Positions 1 to 11,256 of a stretch of DNA of 64,000 nt are shown one piece after another. The notes beneath the pieces were generated by a model, which was not told the DNA's origin, did not search any database, and was given only the letters and a program-made list of their open reading frames with translations. The stretch's first letter is position 1. Each line of letters begins with the position of its first letter. A program made the position numbers and the translations under genes. Source of the DNA: Tetracentron sinense (lineage: Eukaryota > Streptophyta > Magnoliopsida > Trochodendrales > Trochodendraceae); NCBI GenBank assembly GCA_015143295.1, contig CM026564.1:15302416-15366415 (forward strand), in the 5' to 3' direction.

Positions 1-955
1 TGCAATCGAGCTTGACCTGAGGGTAGCGTTGCAGAAGGATACTTGGCGGAAGAATGCTTGACATTCTGCTCAAGGTACCTAAATGATGTGGAATCGAGAT
101 TGAACAGGCCGGTGAGAAATGATGATGAGACTCCAATAAGGGGTGCGTAGCCATTCGCTCTAAGTGAATTAGAATGGTAGCAGATACAACGTTATGTGTT
201 ATTAAACTCCGACGAGATCACAACATATCGAGAGTAAGACAAATATTACGAAGGCTTTCCTCTGTTATCTTTTGTTGAAACTCTCAGTTTTAAGTTAACA
301 AAGGAGATTTGAGCACCACTTGACATTGAATGGTTCCTTGCAGTCAACTCATGAATGAACTAAGGATGACCAATCCAAAACTTATTAGGTCGGCTCCCCA
401 CATGCTCCAGAGAAAGCACAACGAAAAATTTAGCTTATGGTTTAGGGGCTATGTACGTTATATTTTCTTAACTGGACACATTTTTTGCCATCCCATTATT
501 AATGTCTGCGGTTTGAATTAATTGCATCTTGACCTTTAAATAGGTTCAACATAGCTCTCATACGGTCCACAAAAAGCCGCAACAAGGTTTACGGGCTACC
601 TCATTAATGGATACAGGTTTTGTACAACATTAAAGGAGTGTGGACATAAAAGTCAAAATAGTGGTGTTGCGGTCACAGCAACGACTACAAGCTATGCAAC
701 TTCCAAGGATAGAACCCCTATTGTCACAGATATCACCTACTATGGTCGCTTAACAGACGTAGTTGAGCTAACGTATTCTGAAAGGTTAAAATTTGTATTG
801 TTTAAGTACGATTGGGTTGATGTGAAGACAGAAGGTAGAGGAATAAAGACCGATGCATTTGGGTTTAAACTCGTGAACTTCACACATTTTCTCCTGGCAC
901 ACTTGGTGACGAGTGAACCCTATTATAGAAACCCGAATCCGCATTTCACTAAGTA
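1..955 (+). pseudogene. Decayed CACTA (En/Spm) transposon ORF, DUF4218/DUF4216-like remnant
   Basis: Conceptual translation of the first 270 bases gives the DUF4218-type run GSVAEGYLAEEC followed by CSRYL and RPVRNDDE. The run RYVLLNSDEITTY follows after in-frame stops. Positions 380-520 give LQRKHNEKFSLWF. Positions 590-950 give a DUF4216-type stretch: NGYRF, then QNSGVAV, YYGRL, FKYDW and TDAFGFKLVNF. These two domains sit next to each other at the C-terminal side of the TNP2-like protein of plant CACTA transposons. TAG/TAA stops and frame changes show it cannot be translated. The start lies outside the window and no CACTA terminal repeat is visible. Family assignment is from recalled motif order; decay is seen directly. 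Confidence 0.8.
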
Positions 956-2234
956 GTGTATAGTATGCGAATAGTGCTCAAGTGTGGTTTTGTACACTAA
1001 GGGGCCTTATGTTAATATACGAGTTTGGATTTATGGCATGCATGTTCTATTAGGTCTATATATATCCTTAAGGAGTGTGTTAAAAGCATAAAAGAGTGTT
1101 GGAATGGGATTGGAGAAGATCCAAGTAGTGGAAACAAGGTTTTACAGCAAAACAGGGGATCACCTATCGCTCGGTGCTATCCTGATCAGATCGACCGGTC
1201 CTCTACCGATCGATCGGTAGCTATTGACTGGTTAACTTTTTTGTATGGGGAAAAATTTCAGAGAGGGTGTTTTCAACCGATCTCTCGATTGAAACCATCG
1301 ATCGACCGGTAAGCCACCGATCGCTCGGTCTGTACTACCGATCGATCGGTTATACGTAGATTTTCTTCATTAAGGGTGTTTATGACTTTAGCCATCACCC
1401 TTTGCCTATATAAAGGCTTGTTCGTGCCTTCGGGTTTCAGAAACTCTTAGTGCATTTCTTTTGAAGGATTTTGAGAGGAGAAGAAGGAGAGGAGCTTGGT
1501 GGTTGTTCAAGCTTGAAGGAAGATCAAGTCCTTCCATTCCTTTGGTGTTTCTCTACCAAGAAATCAAGGTTCTTGCTTGTTCAAGTCTTTGGGAATCAAA
1601 GTCTTAAATTTCACCAAGGTAGATACACTCTACTACCAATCTTGCAATACTACTAGTTACTAAATATTGTTCTTCCTAATCTATGCTATATATGTATCCT
1701 AATTTGGAAGGTGTGAAAGGATGTTGTTTTATACTTGGATGTAAGATATCATTATGATGCACTCTAAGTGTTTGAGTAAATGTCTCTAAGGGTTTTTGGG
1801 TTTTTTAAACCTGTTATTATTCTTATATGCTCACATGCTCGAATGGCTGGCATGAACTGATGTTTTCCAAGGAGTTCTCAAAGTTACGACAAAGGGTTTT
1901 CAATAAACGACTTATAAGGAATGATTTTAAGCAACTCTATGATTTGTCTAAGATCAGTTCACAAGCTCTAAGGATCATACTAAACTCACAAGAACTCTAT
2001 GATAAGCTCTAAGAACATCTCACAAGCTCTAAGGATCATAAATGAAACGCTCTAAGATCCCCATGATATTGGCTCTATGGTTTTGCTCTAAGTTCTATGT
2101 CTCTACGGATCATAAATGACTCTAAGTAACTCCATGAATTCACAAGAACTCACAAGGCTATGATTACCAATTGACTCACACGGAAATTGGTTTAGGTTTC
2201 GGATTTCAGATTTCATCATATATACTATACATGG
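956..2234 (+). repeat. Truncated Tekay-type LTR fragment
   Basis: The order of signals matches the complete Tekay LTRs further along: a palindrome cassette (1163-1350), a TATA box TATATAAA at 1407-1414, a purine-rich leader (about 1460-1500), and a degenerate array of 'ctcacaag', 'ctctaagatc' and 'aactctatga' units (about 1880-2160). That array resembles the one in the LTR of element B. The fragment ends where the Tat LTR begins at 2235, so the U5 end is missing. The left edge against the CACTA remnant is not sharp; 956 is approximate. No coding potential is seen. Confidence 0.6.
1163..1350 (+). promoter_or_regulatory. Palindrome cassette (ACCGATCGATCGGT type) in LTR
   Basis: Contains ACCGATCGATCGGT twice (around 1204 and 1340) and several one- or two-base variants. 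These flank a conserved spacer that reads approximately GCTATTGACTGGTT, then TTTGTATGGGG, then CAGAGAG. It lies about 60 bases upstream of a TATA box, so it occupies the U3 promoter region. Function unknown. Confidence 0.6.
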
Positions 2235-4668
2235 TGTAAGCACCCAATTTTTACACCCCATCTAACTGTAGTTAAGATCCCTTAACTATGGTTACACCCT
2301 GCCAATTCCTCACAACCTAGGCAAGCCTCTCCAGTCATACCCTTAGGACTAAACCCTAGGTGAACACTAGTTAAACCCATAGTTAATCTTAGGAATCAAA
2401 ACCATGTCCTAAACCCTTAGCCATAGGTGACCCTAGCAAATCCCATGGCCTATAAGGCCTTACCCCATTATCTAGGCCACTTAAAAGCCCAAAAAGCCTA
2501 AGAACCACTAAAGCCCAAGTCCCATAACCCGAGAGTGCAGGGCCCAGACCCATTTCAGCTTAAAATTCAGAATGTCGGTAGCAGGTCTACCGACATTAAA
2601 TTTTGGCCTTGTTTCAGGCTGTCGGTAGACCGTCTACCGACATCTTCAAGTTCTGAGTTGCAGGCCTGCAACACCCCTGCACACTCTACCTCCACCTCGG
2701 TTTCTCCCTTCCCAGTTCTTAGTCGACTTCCAGAGGGTCCAATACCCCTCTCCCGCTTCTTCCAAATCCCATCTAGGTCCCTAGTCTTCTCCTCTATAAA
2801 ACCCAATGCCTTCAACTGTAAAAGATCGGCAAAAAATCCTACAAGAAACTCTGCTGCTAAAACCCAGTTTCAATCTCCCTCTTTGCTTCGGTCACAGTCC
2901 TAGGACCTAGCACAAACCTCCCCAACTACTGCAAGTACCATCTGGAGTGCCTCCACCGTGCACAAGCCGACCTCCACCGTTTAGCATAAAATAGAGTATT
3001 GGGGAGGGATACTCCCTACCCATTTCCTTATTGCTTTAACATCATGTGAGCCCTTGGTCATCTCCAGGGGACCTTTGCTTGTTTTTTTGCTATTGCTTAA
3101 TAGGTACACAGACCCATACAGGGTGTTCACCCACCTAAACCATAGGTGTTGTGAACCCCTACGGGTATAGCACCTCTTCGAGGCTCTCACAGCCATCACA
3201 GAACCTTCTAGGGGTCCCTCGTATCATGAGGGAACCCCTAGTGACCTCTGTGCCCAGCCCCAGTGGCCAAGGATCCAGTTTTCAAAGAAAACCCAGAATG
3301 GCGATATTCTCAGTACCGTCATTCTGAAAATGGCATGTTTTCCATTTGTTGGTGATCCCTCTGCCGACCCCTTGTTTCTGAGCTTTTTCCAGAATGTTGG
3401 TCATACTTCTACCAACATTCTGTTTTTCACCTGATTTGGGATGGGCGGTAGAACAACTGCCGCCAACTTGCACTGTCTGTTACAATGGCTTTACACTCTT
3501 ATGGGGCCCACTCCAGGCATCCCCTGGGGCCCAAACTTGACCTGAAGACTCTCAGGAGTCCCCTCTACACTCCCACACCTTTGGTTCACCTCGGATTACT
3601 GCCTAACCCTAGTTAACAATGGCAAAACACAGTCTTAAAACACTGTCCATAATGTAGGTATTTACATTACCGACATTAAACTTTGTTTTTATTCTGGGCT
3701 TTTGCAGGGGCCCAGGCCTGGTAGGAGGCCATTTTAGGCCCTGCCTAGCCCCCTGGGCCCACCTTGGACTGTACTAGACCCTTAACTATGGTTAAATCCT
3801 CCTCCAATTAACATTTAACCGCGGTTAAGCACCCCTTAACTCCACAAACTTTTGAAAAATTAAACGGACATTCCTAAAAATATCATCAGACCATAATCCT
3901 GACTTTGGCCCTCTTCATAACCCTGGTTAGCAACTCTAACCACAGTTAGAATCCCTTAAGCGCGATTAGCAACCCTAATCGTAGTTAACTTCGGTTTACG
4001 GCCTACTGGGCCTAAAAACCAATTCTACCGGACTTACCTCGGCCTACCTGGCCCCACCTTAGCCTACCGGGCTACAACTCACTTATCCTTTACTGTGGTT
4101 AGCAACCCTAACTGTAGTTAGTTTGGCCTAACCCCGGTTAGCAATCCTAACTCGGGTCGAACTCCTCATTAGTCTACCAGACTACTCCCTAAGCCTACCG
4201 GGCTTACATTCCTTGCACTTGACCCTCCTCGATCAAACACCCCTAGTCTACCGGACTAGTCTATGTTAGCCACCCTTGGTGCACACACACACGCCCCTAG
4301 CCTCAGCACAGGCTCACGTGCTAGAACTACGCTCGGTCTGATCTGACCCTGTGAGTACATAGGCAGCCAACACGGGCCTGACCCCAGTTAGCTTTTCCCT
4401 TCTTAGATTAGTGTTCTCTTAAACATTTCAGCATTCTAAACAAGATTAACTTTATTTGGCTTAAACCCGGTGAGTACGGAACCGTTCTAAAACGGAAGCC
4501 TCAGGGTGCCTAACACCTTCCCCAGACTTAACTGAATCCCTTACTCTGATCTCTCTCGTGGACCAAGACCTTATCCAAAACTTTGGGGGACTTATCCCTT
4601 CTGAATTAATAGGTGGCGACTATCAAAACCCCATGTGAAATCTAGGGAGCGAATTTCCCGCGCTCACA
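2235..4668 (+). repeat. 5' LTR of the Tat/Ogre-like element
   Basis: Starts TGTAAGCACCC and ends CGCTCACA, four bases before the tRNA-Arg primer site, which fixes the right edge. Length 2434 bp. It is rich in inverted repeats: TAAC-NN-GTTA motifs from 2260 to 4160, AATGTCGGTAG stem-loops at 2571-2642, a related 12-bp stem at 3390-3422, and AGYC-TACCG-GRCT palindromes at about 4020-4260. Short open frames inside it look like chance. No second copy lies in the window. Confidence 0.8.
2571..2642 (+). repeat. Two perfect stem-loops in the Tat LTR
   Basis: Stem 1 spans 2571-2597: arms AATGTCGGTAG and CTACCGACATT, 5-nt loop. Stem 2 spans 2620-2642: arms TGTCGGTAGA and TCTACCGACA, 3-nt loop. Related stems occur at 3390-3422 (12-bp perfect arms, 9-nt loop) and 3651-3677 (10-bp arms, one mismatch). 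The shared core makes this an array built on one motif. Confidence 0.85.
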
Positions 4669-4672
4669 GCTC

Positions 4673-4690
4673 TGGCGACTCCGCTGGGGA
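4673..4690 (+). other. Primer-binding site, tRNA-Arg type
   Basis: TGGCGACTCCGCTGGGGA follows the LTR end after four bases. It is complementary to the 3' end of plant tRNA-Arg of the GACTCCG...CGGAGTCG acceptor type plus CCA. This is the primer class used by Tat/Ogre elements. Confidence 0.8.
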
Positions 4691-5629
4691 GCTATTTCTA
4701 AACATCTTTAGGGTTCAACCAGGAACCCGGGTTTAAGCCAACTAAACTTTAATCTTGTATAAATTGCCTAAGTGTTTAACTAAACACTAATCATTTTACA
4801 TCTCTTGATTAAATTGTATACTGTGCATCCATACATGTCATAGTAATGTAATTAATCCCATTCAACCCAGTAGACAGACTTATTACGTTAACGGCTGTTG
4901 GATGATCATCCTCAGTGTCAGTGACTTAAACTTCTTGGAGGTCCGTGGAGTTACTCCTATTGGGTGATATCCCTCAGGGAAGGATTCTGAACGCTCCCGC
5001 TTACACCAATCGTCTCTTTTTAGGTATGTTCTATACCGGGGAGTCGCATATACGGTGTTAAGTGATCCCCCCATCCTACTAGGAACACCTTTGCATCAAA
5101 CCAGCATTCATACATGTAGTCTAGGCTTCGGTATAGTCTACAAGCAGTCCATTCTAGAAGGGCTACTACAAACCCTAACCTGCTTGCACCCTATACCTGT
5201 CCCCAATCATGGTTGACTACCCGGGCACATTCTACCTGGATAACCACCCACTCAGGGGTATGTAATGAACCAAACCTGTGCTTATAATAAACTACATCCA
5301 ACCTTGCCTCCCGACATAGCGTATGGGGTTCAAATCCTTGGTAGACAGGCCTTCACTAGGCCTATCCCAACCTTGATCTGATAGGTCCCTCAGTTTCCAA
5401 CAACCTGGGCTAAAGCATGACAGACCTCCGTCCCGTCTACCCTATCAGATCACGTATGCCCTGTCACACCCAAACAAAATCTGCATCATCATTTTTGCAT
5501 CCCATTTGCATACACAGTGCACTCACAGAGTCTGTATCATTGTCTAGGTAGATGGCAGGTCCTTCAGGGATAACTCAGTCAATGGGCTGACAGTCTTGAC
5601 CCGTCTAACTTCTTAGGGGGCATGTGATG
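4691..5629 (+). other. Untranslated leader of the Tat-like element
   Basis: About 940 bases between the primer site and the first recognisable ORF1 coding. I see no conserved protein and no strong repeat; the short open frames here are broken in every phase. Long leaders are normal in this retrotransposon group. Confidence 0.5.
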
Positions 5630-7136
5630 ACAACCTCCAGGCTTCAATTGGGGCTTTCACCTTCAGTCAGCATCTCATTTGGGCTCAGTACTATAAAACC
5701 GGAAACATCCTAGACCTATCTGTGGTTAACCTGGACTCGCGCCTCATGAACACTGCTATCCAGTGCTGGAGCCCATCTCACATGGTATTTCATTTTGGTA
5801 AGAATGAGCTCTGCCCAACACTGGAAGAGATTCAGTGCATTCTGGGGTTAAATATTTACGGCGAAGCTATAGTATCGTGCTACAAGACAACGTACCAGGC
5901 AGACCTATCCAGGTTCTTGCATATCAAGTCTGTCTGCTTGCAGCCCGGTCCTAACGGCTCTTTTGATCGGATACCCGTGTCTTTTCTCGAAAAGAAATAC
6001 AAGCGCAAATGGAACCCTGACTTCATTTCAGCAGAACTTCCCGGTCTCAATGCCCTTGCACTGATAGCCGTGTCTCAATTGGTGTTCCCAAGGTGTCGTT
6101 CGCTCGTTGAGGCAGTTCTGGTCAGGATCATCGAGTACATGCACAACTCCTGCTCAGTTGTACCAGTCAAACTAGCCGAGCTTCTATGAGCTCTCAACGA
6201 GTCTGCAAATTATAGAAAAGGCATCTTCCATGCCAGTAGACCTCTCCTACACCTCTGGTTGGTAAGTCACTTACATGCAATCATTTCAGTACCGGACGAC
6301 ATCCGCGACGCTTACAGTCTACCTCGAAAGATTTCTCAGAATCAAGGGCTGATAGTAACTACAGACGATGCATGATTCTTGCTGGTTTAACAGGTAACGC
6401 AGTCTATACACCGCTCCGAGTCCTCCAACAGTTTGGACTCCCTCAGCATATCCCCGTGATAGACCCGCAGGAAAATGATTGGATCACTTTCACAGTGCAC
6501 TCTGACAACCTCACCCGGCACTTGCAGTCAGCTTGGCGCAGCTCCAGATGAGACCCATGACCCGACTTCATGGTCTTATCAGGGCCACCAACCAACTCGG
6601 CATACCGATAATGGGTGGATAATCCTGACATTCTACCCGGCATGCCTGCACCTCGGGAACTGCCCACACTAGTTGCAGCTCCATCACAAGGAACCATACC
6701 CCTAGGAGAGACGGTGGTTCCCTGGACAGACTTCTTCCTGGAGAGACAGCTCCAGATCCAGCAAAAATGAAAGAAGCTACGGAAAGCCCAGCATGCATTC
6801 AGGCAGCAGGAAGCAAAACAAGGTTGTGAACTCCAGGCCGTACAAGAACAGGTTGAACAATTGGAACAGATAATCCAATCTCTTCACAGGAAATGCAGAG
6901 GCGACGCCAGGGAAACTGCCGTCATCCGGGCCCAGCTTCACTTCCACCAAGAACAGCTTGATAGTGCAAAGGCGGAGATGACCTTCCGTATCCAACAATT
7001 TGGATACCGCATATTCAACGCCACCGAAACCCTTACGCGCATGGAAGTTGAAGTCACATCCCTCCAACAACAGATCATGGATCTTGAGGGCGTGCCTCGT
7101 CCACTTGACTTTGCGATCCCTGAAGGGCCTGCCTAG
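5630..7136 (+). pseudogene. ORF1 of the Tat/Ogre-like element (DUF7745-like, then coiled coil), broken
   Basis: The frame through 5640-6189 has a run resembling the plant DUF7745-type domain: LDSRLMNTAIQCW, then FHFGKNELCPTLEEIQCILG, then LNALALIAVSQLVFPRCRS. It stops with TGA at 6187-6189. Coding similarity resumes in shifted frames (ALNESANYRKGIFHASR). The C-terminal part (about 6770-7130) is a Gln/Glu/Leu-rich coiled coil, e.g. LQAVQEQVEQLEQIIQSL. Ogre-type elements carry such an ORF upstream of gag, with unknown function. Several stops and frameshifts make this a pseudogene. The start is not certain: no ATG is in frame with the best part, and 5630 marks only where coding similarity begins. 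Confidence 0.6.
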
Positions 7137-7435
7137 GATCGAGTCTGTTTTCTCTTTCTGAGTCTCACTATGCATGCACTCACTGCACTCTTCATGCATC
7201 AATGAAAATCTTTTTCTAGCATCTGCCTTTTGCCCTCATGCATAATCATGATTAGCCGTTACATTCTTTTCAGTTGCATGAGCTGACTTGTGACTCGTTC
7301 TCTGACTGCAATTTTCACAGAAGTAGCAGTTGCCGACGCAGTCTTGACGGAAATACCAATCACAGAGGTACTCCCTTGCACAGTCCGGTCAGAGAACACT
7401 CCTACACAGTACAATTAGAAAGCAGTACATGATCG

Positions 7436-9003
7436 ATGGCAGAACCTACAGATCAGCACCAGCGGACCACTGAGATTCTACAGTCACATGACAGAGGCAT
7501 AGCAACCATGCAGGTGAAACTTGACAATGTTCTGGAATCCCTGAAGATTCTGATTGGCACCCGGACCGAAGAACCCTCCACCCGGATCCCAACCAAAGAA
7601 CCAGCCGAGCGACCTACACCTGAGCCTCGCCATTCCCCCTTCATCATACTTAATCCAATACCCGCAATAGGCAGAGGAGAGGAATATGACCAGTACGAAG
7701 AGCAGCCAAAGATCTCACATGTCCACCAAGACCAGCCGTCATCCTTAGATCTAAACCTTTCCTTACAAGACGAGATCAAGTAGATTAAAGAGGAGATGAG
7801 AAGAATGAAAGGTACATCCACTAGTACAAGTCTATCACTGGAAGACTTAACCTTTTCATCAGGGGATGCTGTTCCCACAGGTTTCAAGGTCCCAGACTTT
7901 GATAAATATGATGGCTCGGGCTGTCCAAAACAACACTTGCAGTTATACTTGGGGGACATGCTCCAACATAATAAAAACCAGCCCTTGCTCATCCAGTACT
8001 TCTAGAAGAGTCTGAAGTGGGCAGCCCTTACATGGTGGATGTCGGTGGATAAACAGAGAGTCAAGACCTGGCAGGATGCCATGAACAGTTTCATAGAGCA
8101 GTACTCCTTCAACCAGGAGCTCCGCCCTCAGAGGAGCCAACTCGAACAGCTAAGCCAGCGCAACAACGAATCATTTCTGGAGTACGCCACCCGCTAGAGG
8201 GAAATGGCAGCAAAGATCCCAACTCTTATCCTTAAGGAGGAACTGGCAGGCATGTTCATGGGAACCCTGAAGCAGCCTTACTCTACACTCATGATGACCT
8301 TACCGGTAGTGGATTTTGGCACCATCGTTAGGATAGGTGCCCGTATCGAGACTGCTATAAAGATCGGGGCCATTTATTCCAATCTAGGACTTGATTCCCC
8401 TAAGGTGACGGCCTCGTCCAGCAGAACTATCAGTCCCCGGGACCACAGAAAGAAGGAAGAGTACATATGATTGCTTCTACAGCACCCATCAGATTACCAG
8501 CTCCAGCAGCAGTCAGTTAGCAGGAATACCCGGCCAGCCTGACCAATTCAGGGGCAAAACCATCCTCCCAGAAAATTTATCCCCCTTCCACACACACTCA
8601 GCCAGTTGTTGGAATTCCTCATGAAGCAGGGCCTTCTCGAGCTGAGAGGTCCTCTACCTCTTCTACCTCCAGACAAACAGGGTAAGAACTACTATGCCGA
8701 CCATCACTACGCCTTTCACAAAGGCCCAGGCCATGCCACATATTATTGCATAGGCCTGAAGTGTGCAATCCAACATCTCTTGGATGAGGGAAGGGTTGAG
8801 CTAACTCCCAGCAACACCAGCATCAATCAGGTGCCACTGCCCCCATATAACAATCAAATCAACTTTATCCAGTGGGAAGAGCCCGGGGTAGGGCAGCCAG
8901 GACCTAGCACACCCATAATGAATGACGGCATCATCAGGCCCTCTTACCGATCACCTGTCATAATCCCCTTCCACAGTCAAACATATAGACTATTCAATCT
9001 CTA
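7436..9003 (+). pseudogene. gag: gag of the Tat/Ogre-like element, broken
   Basis: Begins at ATG 7436 with a hydrophilic N-terminus. The Tat-type capsid core follows: FKVPDFDKYDGSGCPKQHL, AALTWWMSV, FIEQYSFNQELRPQRSQLEQL and SFLEYATR. The C-terminal part (about 8690-8800) has YYADHHYAFHKGPGHATYYC. This matches the CxxH-like 'H..GPGH.T..C' motif of Tat/Ogre gag, which takes the place of a classical zinc knuckle. In-frame stops at 7781, 8003, 8196 and 8468, plus frame changes, kill it. Gag would form the particle that packages element RNA. Confidence 0.75.
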
Positions 9004-9199
9004 ATCCAGATACCTATCCCCGAACAGATCATCTACACCATTCCTTGCCCTGCAAATTGACCCACGGCTCCAGCTCAAGCCTCAACCTCTTCAGGTCCTG
9101 TTCGGATCCCTTACATCCCAGATCTGGTCGGGTATATCAACCTCTTACAGCTGAACCGGCAAAGGTGAAGAATATAGAGGAAAAAAAATAGAAAGCAGG

Positions 9200-9325
9200 G
9201 GTGTCAGACCTACAGAAGGAAGCAATAGATTCAGCGGTTTTATTGAAGATCCTAGAAAAAGCAGAGGAGTTCAATATCACTCAGCAACTGAGCAAGGTCC
9301 CAGCACAGATATCCATCTTGGGTCT
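9200..9325 (+). pseudogene. Start of the Tat protease region, left of the solo LTR
   Basis: Reads KILEKAEEFNI, then LSKVPAQISILGL, the run that precedes the aspartic protease in Tat/Ogre pol. The frame is cut at the solo LTR (9326) and resumes at 11556 with LLTSEHHRKQLL after one copy of the target-site duplication GGTCT. Confidence 0.7.
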
Positions 9326-9537
9326 TGTAGAGCCTCGGACCTTTTCACATTTAATGCATGACACTTTCATAGCCATTTTGCCTTTAAAGTAGTACGATTA
9401 ATAAATAAGGAAGAAATTGAAAATTCCGAAAGGTCAGAAATGTTCCTTTTCGAAGTACGAACCCAACGCAAGTTGAATCGTCAAAATCCGACGAGCGAGT
9501 CAAAAGATATGGCCAAATCAGTCTGGACCTGCAGGCA

Positions 9538-9720
9538 ACCGATCGCTGGGTCCATAGAGCGATCGATCGGTCCAAAACCGATCGATCGGTGCTATCGACT
9601 GGTCAAGATTTTTGTATGGGGAAATTTTCCAGAGAGTTGATTTTTGGTCGAGAGCTCGGTCAACCCACCGATCGCTCGGTAGGCAACCGATCGATCGGTC
9701 ATAAACACCGATCGCTCGGT
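9538..9720 (+). promoter_or_regulatory. Palindrome cassette of the solo LTR
   Basis: Three ACCGATCG(A/C)TCGGT-type units, then the conserved ~50-nt spacer (GCTATCGACTGGTC, TTTGTATGGGG, CAGAGAG), then three or four more units. About 210 bases from the LTR start. Confidence 0.75.
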
Positions 9721-11136
9721 CCTCACGTTTTTGCAGAAATTTCAGTAAGGGTATTATGGTCTTTTGGTCGGTTCACTCTTACCTTAAGAGTTTAACCCGA
9801 GCCTTTAGGGCTCATTCTCAACACTTAGAGAGATTGGGAGATAAGAAGAGAGGAGAGGGTGATTCCTAAACCTAAGGTTTCCATTTTGGAGAGAAATCAA
9901 GGGGTTTGTGAACCCACACTCAACTCAAGCCCATTTTTCTTCAAGATCAAGGCACAAGCTCGTGAGGAGCATCTCCTCAAGCTAGGGCAGCAGCTCATGG
10001 TCATTTTTGAAAGGGGATTTCTTCCTCACTTGATCAAGGTCGGTACTTCTTGCTACCCTCCTAGTTATAGTTCCTCTTTTCCCTTTATTTCTCTTTATTT
10101 TCCTTTATTTACACATGTGCTACGAAATGGATGGTTGTGAATGGTGAATGGAGATGGAATGGGCGATTGGATGCCAATGGTTGTGTTGTGATGATTAAAA
10201 TGGGGAGGGCATTGTATCCATAATAAACACACATTTATGATGTGAGTAAACTCACCTAGAAAAGCATGATTTAGGTTTACTTGAATAATGAATAATGAAC
10301 ACACCATGTTTGATGAAATGCCAAGGTGAATAAAGTGAGTTGTAAATTAAGAAATGCATGCCTAATAAATTATGGATATTGCTAGGGCCTATGATAGTGT
10401 GTTTTCTTGCTTTCCCTAAATGATGTGAATATTACATTGCTCAATCATTGATGTTATATGTGTTGTGAATTACCCAAATGTCATATTTAAATTTAAATGC
10501 AAGTATGTACACGATTCCCACCAGCACGGCATGCATGACATGATTTACCGAGGTTTTCAAGAACATGGTTAGAGGTGGGACATATCCTACGATATGTTTT
10601 ACCTAGCTTTTCACAAGAAAACAAGAACCAACATTCCACGAGGGGTCTCCCCTCACTTACAAGTGCATATCATGAAGAAGGGCCTCCCTTCCCTCGCAAG
10701 TACATACATATCATGAAGAAGGGTCTCCCTTCCCTCTCAAGTGCATTGCATAAAGAAGGGTCTCCCTTCCCTCTCAAGGCATCTCTCAAGCGCATCTCAC
10801 AAGGATATCTCACAAGTGTATCTCACAAGTTACATGATCACAAGCAAGCATGATACACGCATGATACAAGCATGACACGCATGACACGGTAGACAAGGTT
10901 TCAAGCATAAAAAGGGTAATTTCAGTCAAGTCAAGTGCACAAGATTTCAAGGGTTTTACCGGATTTTATGATTGCAAATATGATGAATTATATTGCTTTA
11001 CTTTATTGTCATGATATGAATCATTCCTGCTTTATATGCGTGAATTGTTTCCTGCTTTATGTATGCTATCGGTATGCTATGACTGTTGGTTAGTGCTTAG
11101 TACCCGCTGAGTATTCCATGCTCAGCCGTACTTCTT

Positions 11137-11256
11137 ATGTCGGCAGGTTCTGAGGGAGCTGCTGCTCCATTTGATGTTTGTGCTCCTGGTCTATGGGTGG
11201 AGGAGGAGTACGTCGAGGAGCCTTTGGAGGAACCTCCCGTAGAGGGTTATCAGTAG
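11137..11256 (+). CDS. LTR-encoded acidic small ORF (39 aa), solo LTR copy
   Basis: ATG to TAG, 39 codons, rich in Glu and Pro: MSAG, then PFDVC, VEEEYVEEPLEEPPVEGYQ. The same frame recurs at the same place in every complete Tekay LTR of the window, and a diverged version is seen in element B. It follows a conserved stem-loop (GCTGAG...CTCAGC) by about 10 bases. No known family is recognised. The LTR could instead use the TCGGCAG/G boundary just after the ATG as a splice acceptor, in which case the frame would be read as part of an exon. Confidence 0.5.
   Translation: MSAGSEGAAAPFDVCAPGLWVEEEYVEEPLEEPPVEGYQ

Noticed and set aside
2567-2903. Overlapping open frames on both strands in the Tat LTR
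   Set aside because: Openness follows from the base composition and stem-loops of the LTR; no conserved protein.
9859-10140. Open frame in the LTR leader upstream of the small ORF
   Set aside because: Starts at an internal codon and is not maintained in the other LTR copies, unlike the 39-codon frame.
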